A stretch of DNA of 64,000 nt from Trichoplax adhaerens (lineage: Eukaryota > Placozoa > Uniplacotomia > Trichoplacea > Trichoplacidae): assembly GCF_000150275.1 (NCBI RefSeq), contig NW_002060952.1, forward strand, positions 2,351,128 to 2,415,127, given 5' to 3'. The position numbers were made by a program, and so were the translations under genes. Below, piece by piece: positions 1 to 11,396 of the stretch. The notes beneath the pieces are model-generated. The model ran no database searches, had not been told where the DNA came from, and saw nothing but the letters and a program-made list of their open reading frames with translations. Numbering within the stretch: position 1 is the first letter of the stretch; each line of letters starts with the position of its first letter.

Positions 1-582
1 TTGATAGTTGGAGTCCGTCAAATCAATAGAAAATCCATCGAGTGCTTTTTTTCTGCATAGATTGAACAAGCTGGATCTAATTTAAATAGATAATCTATTG
101 TCTTATCTATGATTATCTAAATTCCAAACAAAAGAGTGATAGTGAAGATGCTGCTGGATTGTCTGCTGGAGATGGACCCAAACAGTCTTCAATCAATCAA
201 AAGGAAAAAAATAAGAATTAGTTTTATTATTGTCTGTACAGTCCATCATCGTAGTGCTGTTCAATCTATTAGCTACTTTTAACATCATTAATCTAGGCTG
301 TAGTCTTCGATTTAATCTTGAATTGGGCAATCATTAATGCCAACTGGTTATCAATTAATCATTATTCGCCATTGAATATTCATAGACTGTCAATGCGAGA
401 TTGCAATATCTTTCAACTTTGCGTCGATCAAGTACTGCTCAAGATAAGACGATCGATCAATGATTCAATTGCTTATCATTTGATAACGATGTGATAGAAT
501 TCACTATCGTTTCGTCTTGCGACAGATTTTATTCAATCAATTAATTATTATTCTTGGCCAGAAGAAATTTTATTACTTTCAA

Positions 583-3500
583 ATGACTTATCCTTTCCAT
601 TTAGTAGTAAAGCAAGGGCGAGCCTACTTGAATATTAGATGGGTTACAATTATTCTTGTCTTTCTCCATCTTGCAATACAGACTGAATCGGCAACTTCTC
701 TTAAGACAGCACTATCTGATGTAAATGGAAAGTATAATCCAAAGGAGTCTCATCATCAGATTATTGGCCGGCAGTGTGATAGAAATAACCTGATCAACAA
801 ACATGTTACTACCTTACAAATGTTGCTTAAACATCACTACAATTATTTAAGATGGACTTCAATTGGAAAAATGTAAGTTTATGACATAAAGTAAGAATTT
901 CTTCTAGTTACGAAATAAAATCTTTTCTAATCACCGTTATTCTCACAGTTTGATTACATTCGAATAATCGTTTCATCACTTTTTTCTCTAATAATTGCAG
1001 CAGTAAATTTTCGATTAAAGTCATCATTCTCTGATGAAATTTTCTAGAGTTTAGAGCTAGAGAAATGCGAGAATATAACTTTATGTTTTTGATTTATAAG
1101 ACTGGGCTAGTCATTTCTAATTGGCATTTAATATGAGTGCTAAATTACATCAATCGCTATAAAGGACTATTTCTCTTGTACTACTATCGTTACTGAGTCT
1201 AGATTTATTTACATTTTATCATCATTCATCATTCCAATAATTATAATTGTTATATAAAATTATGCCTAAAATCGTTCTAAGTTAGTCTTGACCGCTATGA
1301 TTATATTTTACATGTTTTTCTTAATCTTTCATGGGCAACTTTGATGCTTGTAGTAGATCTATTTCTACACTTATAGTCAAGCCTAATGTTGCTAGGAAAT
1401 ATTTAAATGTAAAAGTTGAATTTAATAGAACCAAGAAGCATGTTGTAATGATCTTAGTCATAGCATAAGTTACTCGTAGTTAACGATAACTAATTTCACA
1501 AAATCAGAATAAATTTTGGTATCATGGAACTTATATTATTCCCATTTAGTCGGAAGAATTACAAAAAGTATCGTGCTAAGTTGATCCAATTGATTCCATA
1601 ATTAGATCTACAATTTGTTTCTTGTCCATGTCAGACTGTCGATAAAACCTTTAGCCTCGACTAAAAGTATTTATGTCAATAAACTTTGGCCATAAAGTAT
1701 GCCTGACGATTTTCGGATATTTCAGCTATGAAAAATTTGAAGCAAATTATTTCTAGTCCAGTCCTTCTCATCTATAAAACAAACGTAGCAATAAAACTAT
1801 ATTCATCTGTTCATCCATTCATGACAACGAATCAATATTCAGATCATTCGCGATTGATAAACGTGTAAAAATTTATTTCATATCCTAAAGTTCCATTCTT
1901 GTTTGAACTCTTTATTGCTTGACAGGAAAACTGGTAAAAATTTTAACAAGTTTAAAAGTTCCTTCACGAACATAAAAGTTATCTCACGCTTTTCTTTTTA
2001 TGAACTGTAGAAGGTTCTATTTCAACTATCTTTTATAGGCGATAAATATTATTATCGATATTTATAATATTTCTGGATAGCCAATTGTGAAATTCTGACA
2101 AGAGGAAAATCCTCATAAAATAGATTTGCACTCATTGCGTTTTGATAATAAATCATAACAAATGTTGATTTATTAGTTTTGCTTTCGTAAAATCTCATTT
2201 TCTTTTTTCGTCATATTTCTTAATTGATCACTATCGAAAATGTATTAATTTCAGGCAGTCTAGCGTTTATATAGAAAGACTAGTACACTCCAACTATTTT
2301 CAGAAGCCTGTACGCGATTTTTGAAAATTTCGAATAGGATGTTGAAAGATAGATTATAACCTTCATTACACGTCGACCTCATCACTTGACCACAGATCAT
2401 CGCCTATATCCTTATATTCATTCATAATCATCAGACCGGCCTTCACTATTAATAAGCAGAATAAAACATTATAGAAACTAATGTTATATTTTAACCGGAA
2501 AGTTAATTTTTAAAATTATTTCAATTTGGAAACAATAATAATTGAAGATTCGAAATGGGATGTTCAAGGGTAGGCTAGAACCTTTATTACTCATCGATTT
2601 CATCACTTGACTACCAACAACATTAATCCTATATTATACAGATAAGGATATAATCCATTGTTACTCTCATAACATAACATTAGGTATATTTCCAAGATTG
2701 TTAACTAGACGATAGCGATATGTAAATTAATGTCAGGATGTAGTAGCAAAGTCAATTCTCAAAAAAACTATTAAACAGAATAGAGCGTTATATAAATTAA
2801 TAGTACATTGTAGTCGCAAAGTTAATTTTAAAGTTCTTTCAACTTGGAAATCATAAGAAAAGATTCTAAATAGGATACTCAAGGGTAGACTAGAACCTTT
2901 ATTACTGGAGGATTTCATAACTAGACTACCGACAGCGTTAATATCTATATCGTAGGGTTAAGTATACAGTCCACGATCGTTCGCAAATATAACTTTTATA
3001 ACATCAGGTTATTCCCAAGTATACCAACTAGATGATAGCGATATATAACTTGATGGTGAGACGTAGTAAAGCCAATTTTAAAAAAAAGTTATATTTCTGG
3101 ATAGAAATGTATGGAATTTAAGCGTTTATATTTATCATTCACGGATCATGTCTGAAGTAACTAGAACAATTATCATAAAAACTTCGTTAGGAAAATGATG
3201 TTACAGTAACATTGTTTGCCCTTACTATAAAGTTCGAAGTAGTATAATTTGAACCCAAAAATAGCTTTTAAATGTACTGCTACAGTAATGACTTCTTACT
3301 TTTTGGATATGTACTGCCAAGCTTATTATTTCCTATTAAATCAACCTTTGTGATCTTAAATAAGATTCATTAGAGTAGAATTGGTTGGAACTCGTACCGT
3401 CTATCCCTGTATTTGAAGCAAAATAAAGCAATCTCTTCTAATAGTTAAAACTTGAACTTATAACCGCCTATTATCTTTATGAGTCATGGTAGTAAGAAAT

Positions 3501-6500
3501 AGCAAACCGTATGGAGAATGTTTTTTTCCCTTAACAGTTCAACGCGATCATCTTTGACATTTATTATTATTCTAAGAATTAAAATAAGCTCCTAACCCGA
3601 TAGCGACAATTTTCTTTGCCAAAAGGCGAACTAAAGATCACAGCATGTTGTTCTTTAAAACTATAAAGTCTTTTTTATCACTATATTGCAAGATCCCGCT
3701 TGTGATTATTATTGATTGCTAGATGCATTATGAAAAAAATCCCAAGTCTTTTATTTTAACTTAAGATTAACCAGAAACTGAGAGAAGACAGAATTTATGA
3801 TTAGTAATTCAGAATACAAAATACATTAACGCTGGCTCGATTTCATAGCGGTTTGATTAGATGAATCCGTTTTCATAGTTCTATTTATAATTTATAATGA
3901 ATTTATGATATATAGCCAATTCAATAGGACTGACATAAGAAAAGCACAAAAAATAGTAAGGTATTACTCCCTCCGATGGATATTTAAATACAAGATATTA
4001 CGTAACATATCCTTGAAATCCATAAATTGAATTCTATTAAAGCTAACAGATGTCCGAACTCATTAGTCGCTTTTGCTAAAGAAATGACTAAATTATATCA
4101 ACATTATCCCTCGGATTGAATAGCAATTAAGTAGTAGTATTCTACCATAGCATTCGAATAATGCTATGCATCTTTATTTTATTTCATAAATTTTAATATT
4201 ATGTTTTCCGTCTATTCAAAGCTGAATATCACAGTTCATAAGGAATCCTAAGTAAAAATTTTACGAGTTCTATTTGATTTTGACCGTTATGGCTTAGTAA
4301 ATTAGAAATAATCGTTTTAAAGCAATTCTCGTAAACAAAAACAGTTTCGTTACTATAGCCATTTATGTTCAAAAATCTCTAGAAAGGACATCTAAATAAT
4401 ATTGATGGCCTTTAATATTAATTTATATGCAGTCGTTAGATCTAAATCAGAATTACAACAATCATAATAAACAGATCATTACTCTCCATTCCATGAAATA
4501 TTAATTTTATTTTCCGGGAAATGAATCAGAACCTTGTAACATATAAAGAATTATAAATCTCTTTCTATTCGTTTCCGATCGATATTGACTAATTAATGCA
4601 AAAAGTCTTCATTAAATTAGCCATTGATACACAGATTATCTTCAAATAATATAATACTACCGATGGCTATTCATTCATGTATTATTAATTTTCTAAATCG
4701 ATAGATTCAAATCAGAATAGTAGCAACTACATGTAATATTCCGATGTTCACTTTCATCGCTATTCCATTTATGATATATTATTAACGTTAACTTCACGAA
4801 AATCAATCAGAGTATTCAAATGCACAGAGAATGGTCAGGTTGATTCTATTCGATTCCGATCATTATTAACTAATTGATTTAAAAAGTGTTCAATAATTTA
4901 ACTAATCATAACTAGAAAACTTTGGATAGTGCGAAACTATCGTTGGTCATCCATTTTAAGTAAATTAATTTTCTAACTTGATAAATCCAAACCAGAATAG
5001 AAATAATTATAGTAATTCGATACTGTTATCCGTTGCTATCCGCTCCGTGAAATATTATTAGCTCTAAAGCCTTGCATATGAATGTCACGGTACGCCGTTA
5101 CTAATTAAGTAACTGTAAATTAATGAATGCTTATGAATAGATAAGATAAGGTTATGTGCTATGTTTTAATGCGCTTGTAGCTGATAATAGGATGGTAGAA
5201 ATGAGATAAAAATAGAAGTTGTTAGCAGTTAATTTACTGTAGGTTTATAAGTTGTGTTAATCTCTAAAAATTGAGCTGTATATGGACGAAGGTTAAGCGT
5301 CTTAACACCTGATAGCTTGTAGCTATCTAAGTCTGAGAATATCGACATGTATATTTAGTAATGGTATTATACTAATTAATGTAACTTGTAAAGCATGAAT
5401 TCTCACTCGTTAATATTGGAATTCACTGTAGAAACCTATTTAAGCGCGTGTGTTTGTAGAATAAAGAAAGTAATTGCTCAAGAAACGGCAAGACTCATAT
5501 CGTGAAGAATAGTGTAATAATTAGTCAGTTGTCTGTGGAGATCAGCCGAGAAATCGAGTTCTCAAATACTTCTCTCATAGAAACTGAAAGTACTGGGAGA
5601 AATAGCCCAAGTTTTAAGTAACTACACTAGAGTTCTTTACTTTCCTTTGCCACAAGTGAGGGTTGTGACAATGANNNNNNNNNNNNNNNNNNNNNNNNNN
5701 NNNNNNNNNNNNNNNNNNNNNNNNTATTATAAGCTGTTGAATTGCTAACGTAGTCCTTTTCTTAAAGTCTAGTAAAATTCTACGCTATACGACTTTATTA
5801 ATTATATCAATAGACAAATATTTATTATTGTTGATTATTTGACGATGTATTAATTTTCAATTTTGATAAATTCAAATTTAGAGTACTATCAGATAAAGAA
5901 TTAGACTGCAACTGCCAAGCTCAGCAATTTATCCAATGGGCTCGATCAAACTGTATTGAAGTTATAGCTACATGTTCTCGACCATATCATCTAAAAGGCA
6001 GTCCTGTCAGAATTTTGTATGATCAAGATCTCGGCTGTGCAGGTAAATAAGTTAAAATAGAGCTGAAATAGTTTTATCAAGAAATTTCATATTGCAGTTG
6101 TAACACATTTTGGGCTAGAAGTTGCAAAAAGCTTGGAGTCAATCTCTTGCCTTCGCATTAATTTATTATTACTATCGTGTGAGATATCAGCTATACCTTG
6201 CAGCCTTAAAATCATTCATGCATATAGGCTTACTGTAAGAACTATATGACTAGTAGACTTTTATATAAACCATGAAAATAAGATTATCTTCTAATATATT
6301 GCTATATTCATGAAATTCTTAAGTCGCAATAAGACTTTTTTTACTTTATTTTACAATTAAGCAGAAACAAAGCAAGGAGAAAGTAGATCTCGAAGAAAAA
6401 GATCTCCAGACGACCTTTCATATGCCTCCTCAGGTATTCAAATTGATTAAGTTAATTTAACTAATAATAACACGGGCTATTTTGGCTTCCAATCTGATAG

Positions 6501-9500
6501 ATAGATTTTACTTTTATACCTGATGAAAGCTATTTTACTTTTCAAGATGATAATCTTGATTGTAAATAGTGTAGATTATAACAACCAAAAAGGTATAAAA
6601 TAAAATAATTTTCGACCACTTTTGTCGTTTATTTCTTTCCTATTTTAGCTAAGCCTAAGCCTACAATCGAGTGTAATTTTCAAGTTGATTTATGTGGTTG
6701 GAAACAGTTGCAGAATATTGACTACTACGATTATATTTATGGTACTTGGAAGTCATCTAACACTAGAAATACTAGCCAAACCTATATTGCAGATCATACA
6801 ACACGAACTGGTAAACTTATGTAGATAAGATAATTCTTCTATGATAAGCAATCATAATGCTGGTTATAATTTTAGAAATTATTTCTAACGGCACTGAAAT
6901 AGACTTTCATTTAGTATATTTATAAAATCTTATCCTGCACTTGAGTCTCTACATGGTGCTGTGCCAATGCTCACTTTACGCAGTATAACGTTCTTTCTAC
7001 CTAAAAATAGAACTTGAAGCTTCTTTATCAATTCAATAGTATTTGCAGATACTTATCATAATATATGTTATATAATTTAAATTATACAAGATGTGTTTGT
7101 TAGTACAGTAATATCCCCATACAAATAAAATTTCATTTTGTCGAAACAGAAAATGAAATTAAGCCATCAATTCAGAAATATTATAAATAATTAATTCTAT
7201 CTACTTAAAATGATGTGATATTAATATCCGTCTCATAAAAAAATTTTCTTGCCTACAAAATAGAAGATGGAAGCTATTTATATTTGGAATCCGATCATAA
7301 ACAAGCAAACTATTATGCCGATTTATTAAGCCCCTTGATGATTTTGCCAGTAAACATAACCAACGTTGTTGTAAGTTCTTTATTTTTCACATTATAATTT
7401 CATTTAGATATCGAATCAAGATTTACTGTAGCATCTTTGTGTTTACTCACCTCAACAACCGCAAAAAGATAAAGTTAAATAATAGAATACATATCTGAAA
7501 TGAATGATATCAGTTCCGCTGAGAGATCTAAACTAAATAACTCTTATTTTGTAGCTTGAATTCTATAGTTATGATTACGGAAATGAATCTGGCAACATAG
7601 AAATCTGGTTAACTTATCCACAATATGACTCCAAACCACAATTAAAAGCCCGAATGAATTCAAATCCTATAGCAAATACCGTATCTGAGTGGCATTTCCA
7701 TCGTCTCCATATCATTCCACAGCATCCTCAATACCAGGTGAGATTCAAGATCTAAGTACTGCAACTGTAGAAGAATCAACATCCCTGATAATAAATATCC
7801 AGGATCAATTAATTCTTGAATAATTCCATCAACATATAGATTATCCTCAGAACGCTATTTACCAATACATCCACCAGCAATAACGTTATTGCTATTGATG
7901 ATGTCAAGGTTTATCCAGAAGGTAATCGATCATCTTTAATATAAATTACCCTTGTTAACTCTTCACTGAAAAGATTCCACTTTGCATTCTACATGTCAAT
8001 AATAATTATTGATTTAATTTATTTGGGGTAGAAATTAGCTGCTATACTGGTAATGGTAGCTTTTATATCGGTAGCCAAAGTGAAAGTGAAGATGGATTAG
8101 CTTGTCAAGATTGGCTAGATCAACATCCGCATAGCCACAGCTTCATTCCTACATCTTATAGGCGATACCGATATAATTTAGATTACAACCGTTGTCGTAA
8201 TCCTGATTTAATCAATCGAAATAGGCCATGGTGTTTAACGACCAATTCTAGTATTCAATGGCAATATTGTGATATCCCAAGGTGTTCAATGCCATCTCAA
8301 GAAATACTAACCGATATATTAGCTAATAAAAGTAAGTATGACGGACTACAAATCTGCAATACTTTGTAATTGTGATACCTTATAAACCCAATGATAGAAA
8401 TTCATATAATCGTATTTACAATTTTACCATTTTGTCCTGCTAGCTACTCCTCCGATCTATCTACTCCCGACATTTCAAAATTATAGTCGTGTTGCAATCT
8501 ATCACAAGGGTCGATGGGGAACAATATGCAATAGAAATATTAGCCAACAGCATGCAGATAATGTAGCATCAGTCATTTGTCGCCAGCTGGGCATTTTCAA
8601 TTATGGTCGAGCTGTAGGTAAGATTTCTACTCCACCCGAATCTGCTAAGTTAAATAAAATGCTGCATCACCTATAATAAAGCAAGAGAATTTTATTCTCT
8701 TATTCTGCATTACTAAGTGAAAAAGTCACAAACGATGCACACCAAAACTTTATAAATATCTCATTTCCTACGAGGTTGACTTATATGTCAAATTTCTATA
8801 GTGTAAAATCGTAAGAAAATAGCCCCTAAAATGTAATTTAATCAGTTTCAGCCGCAAAATCACGAAAATTAATCTGGAACATATAGTCAAATCATCCATT
8901 TCCTCTAATAGACAGTTCTTATTATACCATTTCATAGCTTAGCATTATGATAGTATTTTAATTACTGCTATACTGCAGTTGTAGATCAGATCCTTATTTG
9001 TACCTCTGTTTTAAGATTAATCTTTAATATTAAATCGATCTATCTACTTGTTTATTAATATAGTGACACCGTCTAATGCCAAAGGCAGCGACGTTATATG
9101 GTTAAATATTGACGATATCCATTGTCAAGGACATGAAACCAATTTGACCCAATGTCTGATCTCTCAGTGGAATTCTTATAACCCTAGCAGTAATAAAACG
9201 AATAATCAGCCGCTGGATACTTTCGGCAGCTGTACTCATAATTATGATCTAAGTATTATGTGCTATTACTCATCTACACCTTATATAACTACGCCAACAC
9301 CTACAAACGCAACTGTTTCACCGACAACATCCACGCTCTATCTTACACCCAATAACGTTAGTCTTGGTGCAGGCCATTCCATTAATCAAGGCTATGTACG
9401 TGTTCTATCCTATCATCATGGAATACGTCCTGTTGGTGGTATAATTTGCGTCAATCGATGGACCATGCACGAAGCAGATGTAGTCTGTCGTCAATTAGGT

Positions 9501-11386
9501 TTTGCAGGCGCAATTTCAGCTACAGGTGGGTGATAGTCTTTTAAATACAACATCAGTTTGATGATATATAGAGGAGGTTTAGATAGTATAGGCAGGTACA
9601 AGAAACATTTTAGACTTGAAGGGTTAAAGAGTTTCACCATTATAATATTTCCGTTTTGTAAGCAGGATCATTCACAGTCCAATCAAGAACTAATCACACA
9701 CCTTGGAATATTTGGTTATCTAATGTTACCTGTAATGGATATGAAACTAAATTAACTGATTGCTGGTATGAAGCCTATGTCAATAATCCGGTCGTTGCAA
9801 CTTGTCATCGTCGTCAAATTGCTTCCGTTGTCTGTCAAAATAAATCAGCTGGTATTTTATAGCAAAACTTAACCATTATTTATATGATATATAGCTTGAT
9901 TATTTCTTTATATGAAATGATTATACTCTTTTTGTTGTAGCATTTACGCTATAATAAATCAATAATTTTTTTTATCCATTTCAAGTTAATCAAAGTGCTA
10001 CCAGTTGTTCATTTGATAATGGTCTGTGTCGATGGAAGGTTAAATCAGGTTCTGGTAACTTACATTGGATTTGGCATAACTCTGGGAGAGAACATTTTAA
10101 ACCGCTACCATCGACGCCAGGTTAATCAATCGTATCTATGAAATTTTAGACATTCATCTTGATATTATAGTAATTATTACACACAAAAATTCAGCTTCGG
10201 CATCTAATTCGTTGGTACCTTTCTATTATTTCTAGATGAAAGCTATCTGTATGTTCTTAAACCTCCTAATGATGATAGGCAAAGTAAAGCAATCTTTGAA
10301 AGTCCTATCCTACAGACCCAAGATATTTATACTGTCAATGTCAGTTTAAAAATTTTGTCTATCATCGTAATACTTTTTGATCTGCTCTATCATGGTATAG
10401 ATTAATGATAGTAATGGATTTTACTGTTTTTACTTTCCAGCTGCAATTCGATCTAAGATTTGAGGGAATTCTAATTGATACACTAGCAATTGAACTAGTC
10501 GATGGTCGCTTAGGTCCACGGCAAGTTTATACCACATCGCCGGGTAATGTGCCTCAGCGAGCATGGATCTCAAAGACAGTTAAGCTAAATCCAGCATCAT
10601 CTTCTTACCAGGTTAATATGACATTATAACATATCAGAAATACATAGAATAGAAGCTATCCTTTTCCTACCATAACTATTGAAATATTAATCTTAATTCG
10701 CCCTAAATATAAGCTTCGTCATATATTTAAATTAATCGTCATTATAAATTATTTTCTCTTTTAAAACTTGTAGATTCGCTTTATTGCTTATTCGAATGTG
10801 AAATTAAGATCACCATCTCTTAGTGTCATTGCCATTGATAACATTGTGATTACAGGTTAAAAGATACGAACAGAAACTAAACATCACTGTTGACAGCTTA
10901 TCCTCACATATAGATAATATAGCTATAAATTGGCTTAACTAATTATTAAAACTAATTTATAACTATTTTAGATGAATTTAGCCAATCAATTATCGCCGGT
11001 ATTGGTGCTGGAACGGCTGGGGCTTTGTTAATAGTTACTCTAGCTCTAATCTTGTATGCGGTTTATCGGTCACACGTAAGAAGAAAACAATATGAAGAAG
11101 AAATTAAGATAGAAAATGAGATTAAAGAAATTGCCATAGGTACTCCCTTTGGTGGTGGTAAGTTCATACAACTTTTGCAATTAGGCTATAGCTTTAAATT
11201 GAAACTTGATGAACTATTAAACCATTTTATCTGTTCTATATATCATCCAGTCCTTATATCTTTAATTAATAAGACATTATACCTGATTGAGAATAAAAGA
11301 CTCATTTTCCATATCGCTTTACTTTTATAGGTAGTAATCGAGAAAGATTCAATTCAAACGATTACATGGCTTCGACAAATGTCTAA
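583..11386 (+). CDS. Multidomain type I membrane receptor: LRRCT-MAM-kringle-SRCR-SRCR-MAM-TM
   Basis: Seventeen exons read through with every splice phase closing, giving 969 residues: 583-872, 5882-6042, 6365-6433, 6649-6810, 7264-7370, 7555-7737, 7840-7921, 8032-8331, 8444-8617, 9064-9525, 9666-9851, 9986-10120, 10236-10339, 10441-10611, 10774-10855, 10972-11157, 11331-11386. Domain order is signal peptide, LRR C-terminal flank (about 97-151), basic furin-type site (158-163), MAM (182-350), kringle (355-436), six-cysteine SRCR (about 465-577), Thr-rich linker, second SRCR (about 622-723), MAM (732-889), TM helix (896-921) and a 48-residue tail. There is no protease or kinase domain, so it is likely an adhesion or recognition receptor; the ligand is unknown. 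Kringle followed by SRCRs recalls neurotrypsin, but without the protease. I chose the ATG at 583 because it precedes the hydrophobic segment; an in-frame ATG at 517 is also possible. The least certain join is exon 1 to exon 2, across 5 kb and a gap. Confidence 0.85.
2320..3090. repeat. Degenerate tandem repeat in receptor intron 1
   Basis: Diverged copies of one unit recur. An aataggatg/tcaagggtaga segment is found near 2329, 2551 and 2865, and an aactagaNgatagcgatat segment near 2703 and 3030, about 320 bp apart. The copies differ by many substitutions and indels. No coding potential is visible. Confidence 0.65.
4430..5060. repeat. Two-copy degenerate tandem repeat in receptor intron 1
   Basis: A segment beginning ttctattcg.ttccgatc near 4563 recurs near 4844 (offset about 281 bp), together with flanking homology (ttaattttctaa, aaatcagaatag, ccatgaaatatta). 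It is decayed and non-coding. Confidence 0.6.
5083..5670 (+). mobile_element. Solo LTR of a Ty3/gypsy-like retrotransposon
   Basis: A 588-bp element begins TGTCACGG and ends TTGTGACA, so its termini are the perfect inverted repeat TGTCAC/GTGACA with TG..CA ends. The five bases before it are atgaa and the bases after it are atga followed by the N gap. This is a five-base target-site duplication of which four bases can be seen. An AATAAA lies inside at 5460. No primer-binding site or gag/pol follows, so it reads as a solo LTR left by recombination. It is more regular than the decayed repeats around it and sits in the receptor's first intron. The strand is assigned only from the internal AATAAA and is tentative. 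Confidence 0.75.
5675..5724. other. Assembly gap (50 N)
   Basis: Fifty unknown bases begin four bases after the solo LTR, inside intron 1 of the receptor gene. The round size suggests a placeholder, so real missing sequence, including more LTR element or receptor exons, could lie here. Confidence 0.99.
6649..7921 (+). other. First MAM domain of the receptor (exons 4-7)
   Basis: Exons 6649-6810, 7264-7370, 7555-7737 and 7840-7921 encode a MAM domain at residues 182-350. Visible family marks are the opening CNFQVDLCGW, the GSYLYLES strand, the IEIWLTY strand and the closing NVIAIDDVKV. For the last exon the acceptor at 7839/7840 (catatag) must be used, because the later AG at 7849-7850 puts a stop in frame. 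MAM domains are extracellular adhesion or oligomerisation modules. Confidence 0.88.
8032..8331 (+). other. Kringle domain of the receptor (exon 8)
   Basis: A single exon encodes a complete kringle at residues 355-436 (82 residues, the family's usual size). It has six cysteines at domain positions 1, 22, 52, 65, 77 and 82, and contains CRNPD, RPWC and WQYCDIPRC, which are the diagnostic segments of the fold. The exon is flanked by phase-1 introns on both sides, the usual arrangement for shuffled extracellular modules. Confidence 0.95.
8444..9851 (+). other. Tandem SRCR domains with Thr-rich linker (exons 9-11)
   Basis: Exons 8444-8617, 9064-9525 and 9666-9851 encode two scavenger-receptor cysteine-rich domains of the six-cysteine (group A) pattern. 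The first has GRWGTICN, VICRQLG, DIHCQGHE and a closing MC. The second has GGIICVNRW, ADVVCRQLG, NVTCNGYE and a closing VVC. Both are split by a phase-1 intron shortly after CRQLG, so the pair probably arose by internal duplication. The linker between them (about residues 579-606) is rich in Thr, Pro and Ser and may be O-glycosylated. Confidence 0.93.
9986..10855 (+). other. Second MAM domain of the receptor (exons 12-15)
   Basis: Exons 9986-10120, 10236-10339, 10441-10611 and 10774-10855 encode a second MAM domain at residues 732-889, opening with CSFDNGLCRW and closing with VIAIDNIVIT. Its internal intron phases (1, 0, 0) repeat those of the first MAM domain, which argues for module duplication. 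Only the opening pair of cysteines is present (CSFDNGLC); the rest of this domain has none. The first acceptor here is preceded by aag rather than the more usual cag or tag. Confidence 0.85.
10972..11386 (+). other. Transmembrane helix and cytoplasmic tail (exons 16-17)
   Basis: Exon 16 encodes a glycine-rich hydrophobic helix (residues 896-921, beginning IIAGIGAGTAG) followed by RSHVRRK, a stop-transfer charge cluster, and a charged EEEIKIENEIKE segment. Exon 17 adds 18 residues ending in STNV. The final T-N-V fits a class I PDZ-binding motif (S/T-X-V). No kinase, ITAM or death-type motif is present. GxxxG-like spacing in the helix could support dimerisation; that is inference. Confidence 0.85.
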
Positions 11387-11390
11387 TTTT

Positions 11391-11396
11391 AATAAA
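11391..11396 (+). promoter_or_regulatory. Poly(A) signal AATAAA
   Basis: A canonical AATAAA lies 4 nt after the receptor's TAA stop codon at 11384-11386, implying a very short 3' UTR if it is used. Confidence 0.5.

Larger units (their letters stand above)
583..6433 (+). other. Receptor N-terminus: signal peptide, LRR C-terminal flank, furin site (exons 1-3)
   Basis: Exon 1 encodes a hydrophobic stretch (WVTIILVFLHLAIQTESA) that reads as a signal peptide, then about 60 residues I do not recognise. Exon 2 carries the LRRCT signature: LDCNC, a Trp, two further cysteines, a Pro-containing segment and a final Cys (LGCA). The phase-2 join places KIVLSDKE directly before LDCNC, as an LRR strand would sit, so exon 1 may end in a degenerate last leucine-rich repeat. 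Exon 3 encodes RSRRKR followed by Ser, a proprotein-convertase type site, so the LRR cap may be cleaved off or held by disulphides. Missing LRR exons inside intron 1 or the N gap cannot be excluded. Confidence 0.65.

Noticed and set aside
2733-2918. Minus-strand open frame
   Set aside because: Lies entirely within a degenerate tandem repeat in intron 1, without motifs.
9558-9755. Plus-strand open frame
   Set aside because: Out of frame with the second SRCR exon (9666-9851), whose correct frame carries the cysteine pattern.
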